From Rhodoferax sp. (GTDB lineage: Bacteria; Pseudomonadota; Gammaproteobacteria; Burkholderiales; Burkholderiaceae_C): a stretch of DNA of 6,584 nucleotides. Of this stretch, positions 5,499 through 6,584 are shown in pieces. The stretch is from contig JAIPDA010000138.1 in NCBI GenBank assembly GCA_021737905.1, forward strand, positions 1 to 6,584. Reading direction: 5' to 3'. Position 1 is the first letter of the stretch; every line of letters begins with the position of its first letter. The notes under the pieces are model-generated. The model made no database searches. It saw only the letters and a program-made list of their open reading frames with translations, and had not been told where the DNA came from. The position numbers and the translations under genes are program-made.

Positions 5499-5825
5499 GA
5501 GCAAGCAGACCATCACCATCATCGACGCGTACCGGGCGTACGCTTACTTCATTGTGCAGGTGGAAGTTGCCAAATAATAGAAGATGATTCCTTACGGCCA
5601 GTTGGTGGACGGGGTCAAGCGTTTGTCCCCCGACGACCCGGTCATCAAAAGCGGCAAGAGAGTTTCAGCTCGTCGCAGGCTGAACGTTGTGCGTATCTTG
5701 AGCAAAGGGGTCTGACACCATTTTTTCAGTCAACTGCCAAATCGATCAAGCTGAAAACAGAAATTCACGACATCAGGAATTGAGACGCTTGGGCGAACGA
5801 AGCGCAAAAGAACAAGGAGCCAAAA
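5499..5825. other. 327-base stretch without a convincing gene
   Basis: Two tiny plus-strand frames are visible. One of 26 codons, ATG 5497 to TAA 5577, begins MSKQTITIIDAYRAYAYF. The other, of 43 codons, runs from ATG 5584 to TGA 5715 and ends RRRLNVVRILSKGV. I recognise neither; they may be relics of the gene that once followed glnS. An imperfect stem (TTCAGC 5664-5669 with GCTGAA 5679-5684) and a GGGGTCTGACACC motif followed by six T (5707-5726) lie near the end. The last 100 bases before the DUF2306 gene hold its Shine-Dalgarno but no promoter I can call with confidence. Confidence 0.5.
5704..5726 (+). terminator. weak candidate terminator / REP-like motif
   Basis: GGGGTCTGACACC (5707-5719) can form a short imperfect stem (GGGGT with ACACC, one G-A mismatch, CTG loop) followed by A and six T. 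It could end the glnS-DUF4258-DUF2283 transcript. GGGGTCTGAC is also like the heads of REP elements spread by RAYT transposases. The stem is short, so the call is tentative. Confidence 0.3.
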
Positions 5826-6239
5826 TTGGAGATGTCCCCCTTGATCGCCGTTCATATGAGCGCAGCCTTGGCCGCTACAGCCATCGGCCCCATCGCACTC
5901 TGGGCCCGTGAAGGCAGTGACCAGCGTATCCGCCTGCACCGCGCAGCCGGCTACGCCTGGGTCACGCTCATGCTGGCCACTTCCGTTACAGCTTTTTTCA
6001 TCCGCGACTTCAAACTGCCCAATCTGAATGGCTTCACGTCGATTCACTTGCTCATACCAGTCACCCTGGGCGGACTTTTCTTTGGCCTGCGCGCCATGCT
6101 GGCCGGCAACTTCAAAGCCCACCGCTGGAGTATGTGGACTGTCTACATCAGTGCCTGCCTGATTGCCGGGGCCTTCACGCTGCTGCCGGGGCGTTATTTA
6201 GGCCGACTGGTCTGGGGCACTTGGTTGGGATGGTTGTGA
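5826..6239 (+). CDS. DUF2306 family four-helix membrane protein
   Basis: A 137-residue integral membrane protein with four predicted transmembrane helices at about 5-27, 42-60, 70-91 and 105-125. Family-typical residues are the His in the first helix (His10), HRAAGYAW (38-45), the His of SIHLL (74), and FGLRAMLAGNFKAHRWSMW (86-104), whose HRWSM is the clearest mark. The conserved membrane histidines suggest metal or haem binding as in some related families, but no function is established for DUF2306. The start is TTG at 5826 because a strong AAGGAG (5814-5819) lies exactly 6 bases away; the ATG two codons later would be 12 bases away. It appears to be an independent gene: no nearby gene on its 5' side, and 106 bases before the next gene. 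Confidence 0.82.
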   Translation: MEMSPLIAVHMSAALAATAIGPIALWAREGSDQRIRLHRAAGYAWVTLMLATSVTAFFIRDFKLPNLNGFTSIHLLIPVTLGGLFFGLRAMLAGNFKAHRWSMWTVYISACLIAGAFTLLPGRYLGRLVWGTWLGWL

Positions 6240-6345
6240 GGCTGATTCAATCATCAACGCCTTTTCAACCGGAACTCCATGAACGCTCTGCCTATGGGCG
6301 CGATGCAGCCGCAAAGTGAATTCGTCAAAAAGGCCTGAGCTCCGC

Positions 6346-6584
6346 ATGCTGAAGATTTCTAAATTGTCTTTGGCCTACCCGGACTGCGTGGTGGTGCGCG
6401 ATTTTTCGGCGCAGCCGGATCACGGCCTGGTGCTGGTGCGTGGCGGCGGTGGACGCGGCAAGACCAGCCTGATGTGTGTGCTGCCCGGCGTGTTGGCAGC
6501 GGATGCCGCGCAATTGCAACTGGGCGGCGTGTGGCTGCACGAGCAGCCCGAGGCTTACCGGCAACAGGTGTTCTGGGCAGATAC
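6346..6584 (+). CDS. ABC transporter ATP-binding protein, N-terminal part (3' end outside window)
   Basis: An open frame of 79 whole codons runs off the window end. After a typical first strand (MLKISKLSLAYPDCVVVRDF) comes the Walker A loop GGGGRGKTSLM (residues 33-43), fitting GxxGxGKT/S, with Lys39 as the phosphate-binding lysine. FWAD at 76-79 begins the segment before the Q-loop. The N-terminal lobe is compact: YPDCVVVRDFSAQPDHG replaces the longer linker of most ABC ATPases, so this resembles the YnjD/FbpC-like small ATPases rather than multidrug exporters. Transport substrate, permease and binding protein are not visible. Start ATG 6346 has a weak GAG at 6337-6339; an in-frame GTG at 6316 has no ribosome binding site. 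Walker B and the signature motif lie beyond the window. Confidence 0.82.
   Translation, partial: MLKISKLSLAYPDCVVVRDFSAQPDHGLVLVRGGGGRGKTSLMCVLPGVLAADAAQLQLGGVWLHEQPEAYRQQVFWAD

Noticed and set aside
5662..5685. GTT...AAC-bounded stem-loop, considered as an integron attC site for the DUF4258/DUF2283 cassette
   Set aside because: The core sites do not match RYYYAAC/GTTRRRY, there is no paired outer stem, and it lies about 180 bases beyond the cassette end.
6279..6338. 19-codon frame (MNALPMGAMQPQSEFVKKA) before the ABC ATPase gene
   Set aside because: Very short, with only a weak GGA ahead of it and no recognisable features; not enough to call a gene.

Overview
The window looks like chromosomal DNA of a betaproteobacterium, most likely a Comamonadaceae (Rhodoferax/Polaromonas/Acidovorax-like). 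The basis is the GC-rich coding style, a GlnRS with the 'KPSNFLRQII... RRWGGTPGDAAHHAAG' N-terminus typical of that group, a TAAAAT-type -10 box, and several TTG starts with good or acceptable ribosome binding sites. This placement is inference from gene content and not a database result.

Layout. Bases 1-524 hold the C-terminal part of an Anbu-type (proteasome-like) Ntn hydrolase, followed 22 bases later on the same strand by an alpha/beta hydrolase (547-1395). uppP (undecaprenyl-diphosphatase, minus strand, 2247-1414) is convergent with the hydrolase, with only 18 bases between them. Bases 2248-2481 carry the uppP promoter, a short open remnant of a lost gene and a hairpin. A vapBC toxin-antitoxin operon (minus strand, 3134-2482) follows, with a clear sigma70 promoter overlapped by a palindromic operator. 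It diverges from glnS (plus strand, 3224-5038), which has a -10 box so close to its ATG that a leaderless mRNA is possible.

The most interesting part is the 3' end of glnS. A small AT-richer gene pair encoding DUF4258 and DUF2283 proteins (a putative toxin-antitoxin pair) begins on the glnS stop codon. It ends exactly where a second copy of the last codons of glnS begins. Copy 1 (5012-5036) is the current end of GlnRS (GLKDSWGK-stop). Copy 2 (5474-5498), read in the glnS frame, gives GLKDSWDK-stop, with Leu kept by a different codon (CTG versus TTA). The pair therefore sits in a 462-base unit bounded by diverged copies of the glnS 3' end, the footprint expected of a cassette that entered at the end of an essential gene and rebuilt its C-terminus. 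With vapBC upstream, glnS is bracketed by two toxin-antitoxin-like modules.

Downstream, 5499-5825 is mostly non-coding or decayed, with two very small open frames and a possible terminator or REP-like motif. Then come a four-helix DUF2306 membrane protein (5826-6239) and the first 79 codons of an ABC-transporter ATPase (from 6346) that runs off the window.
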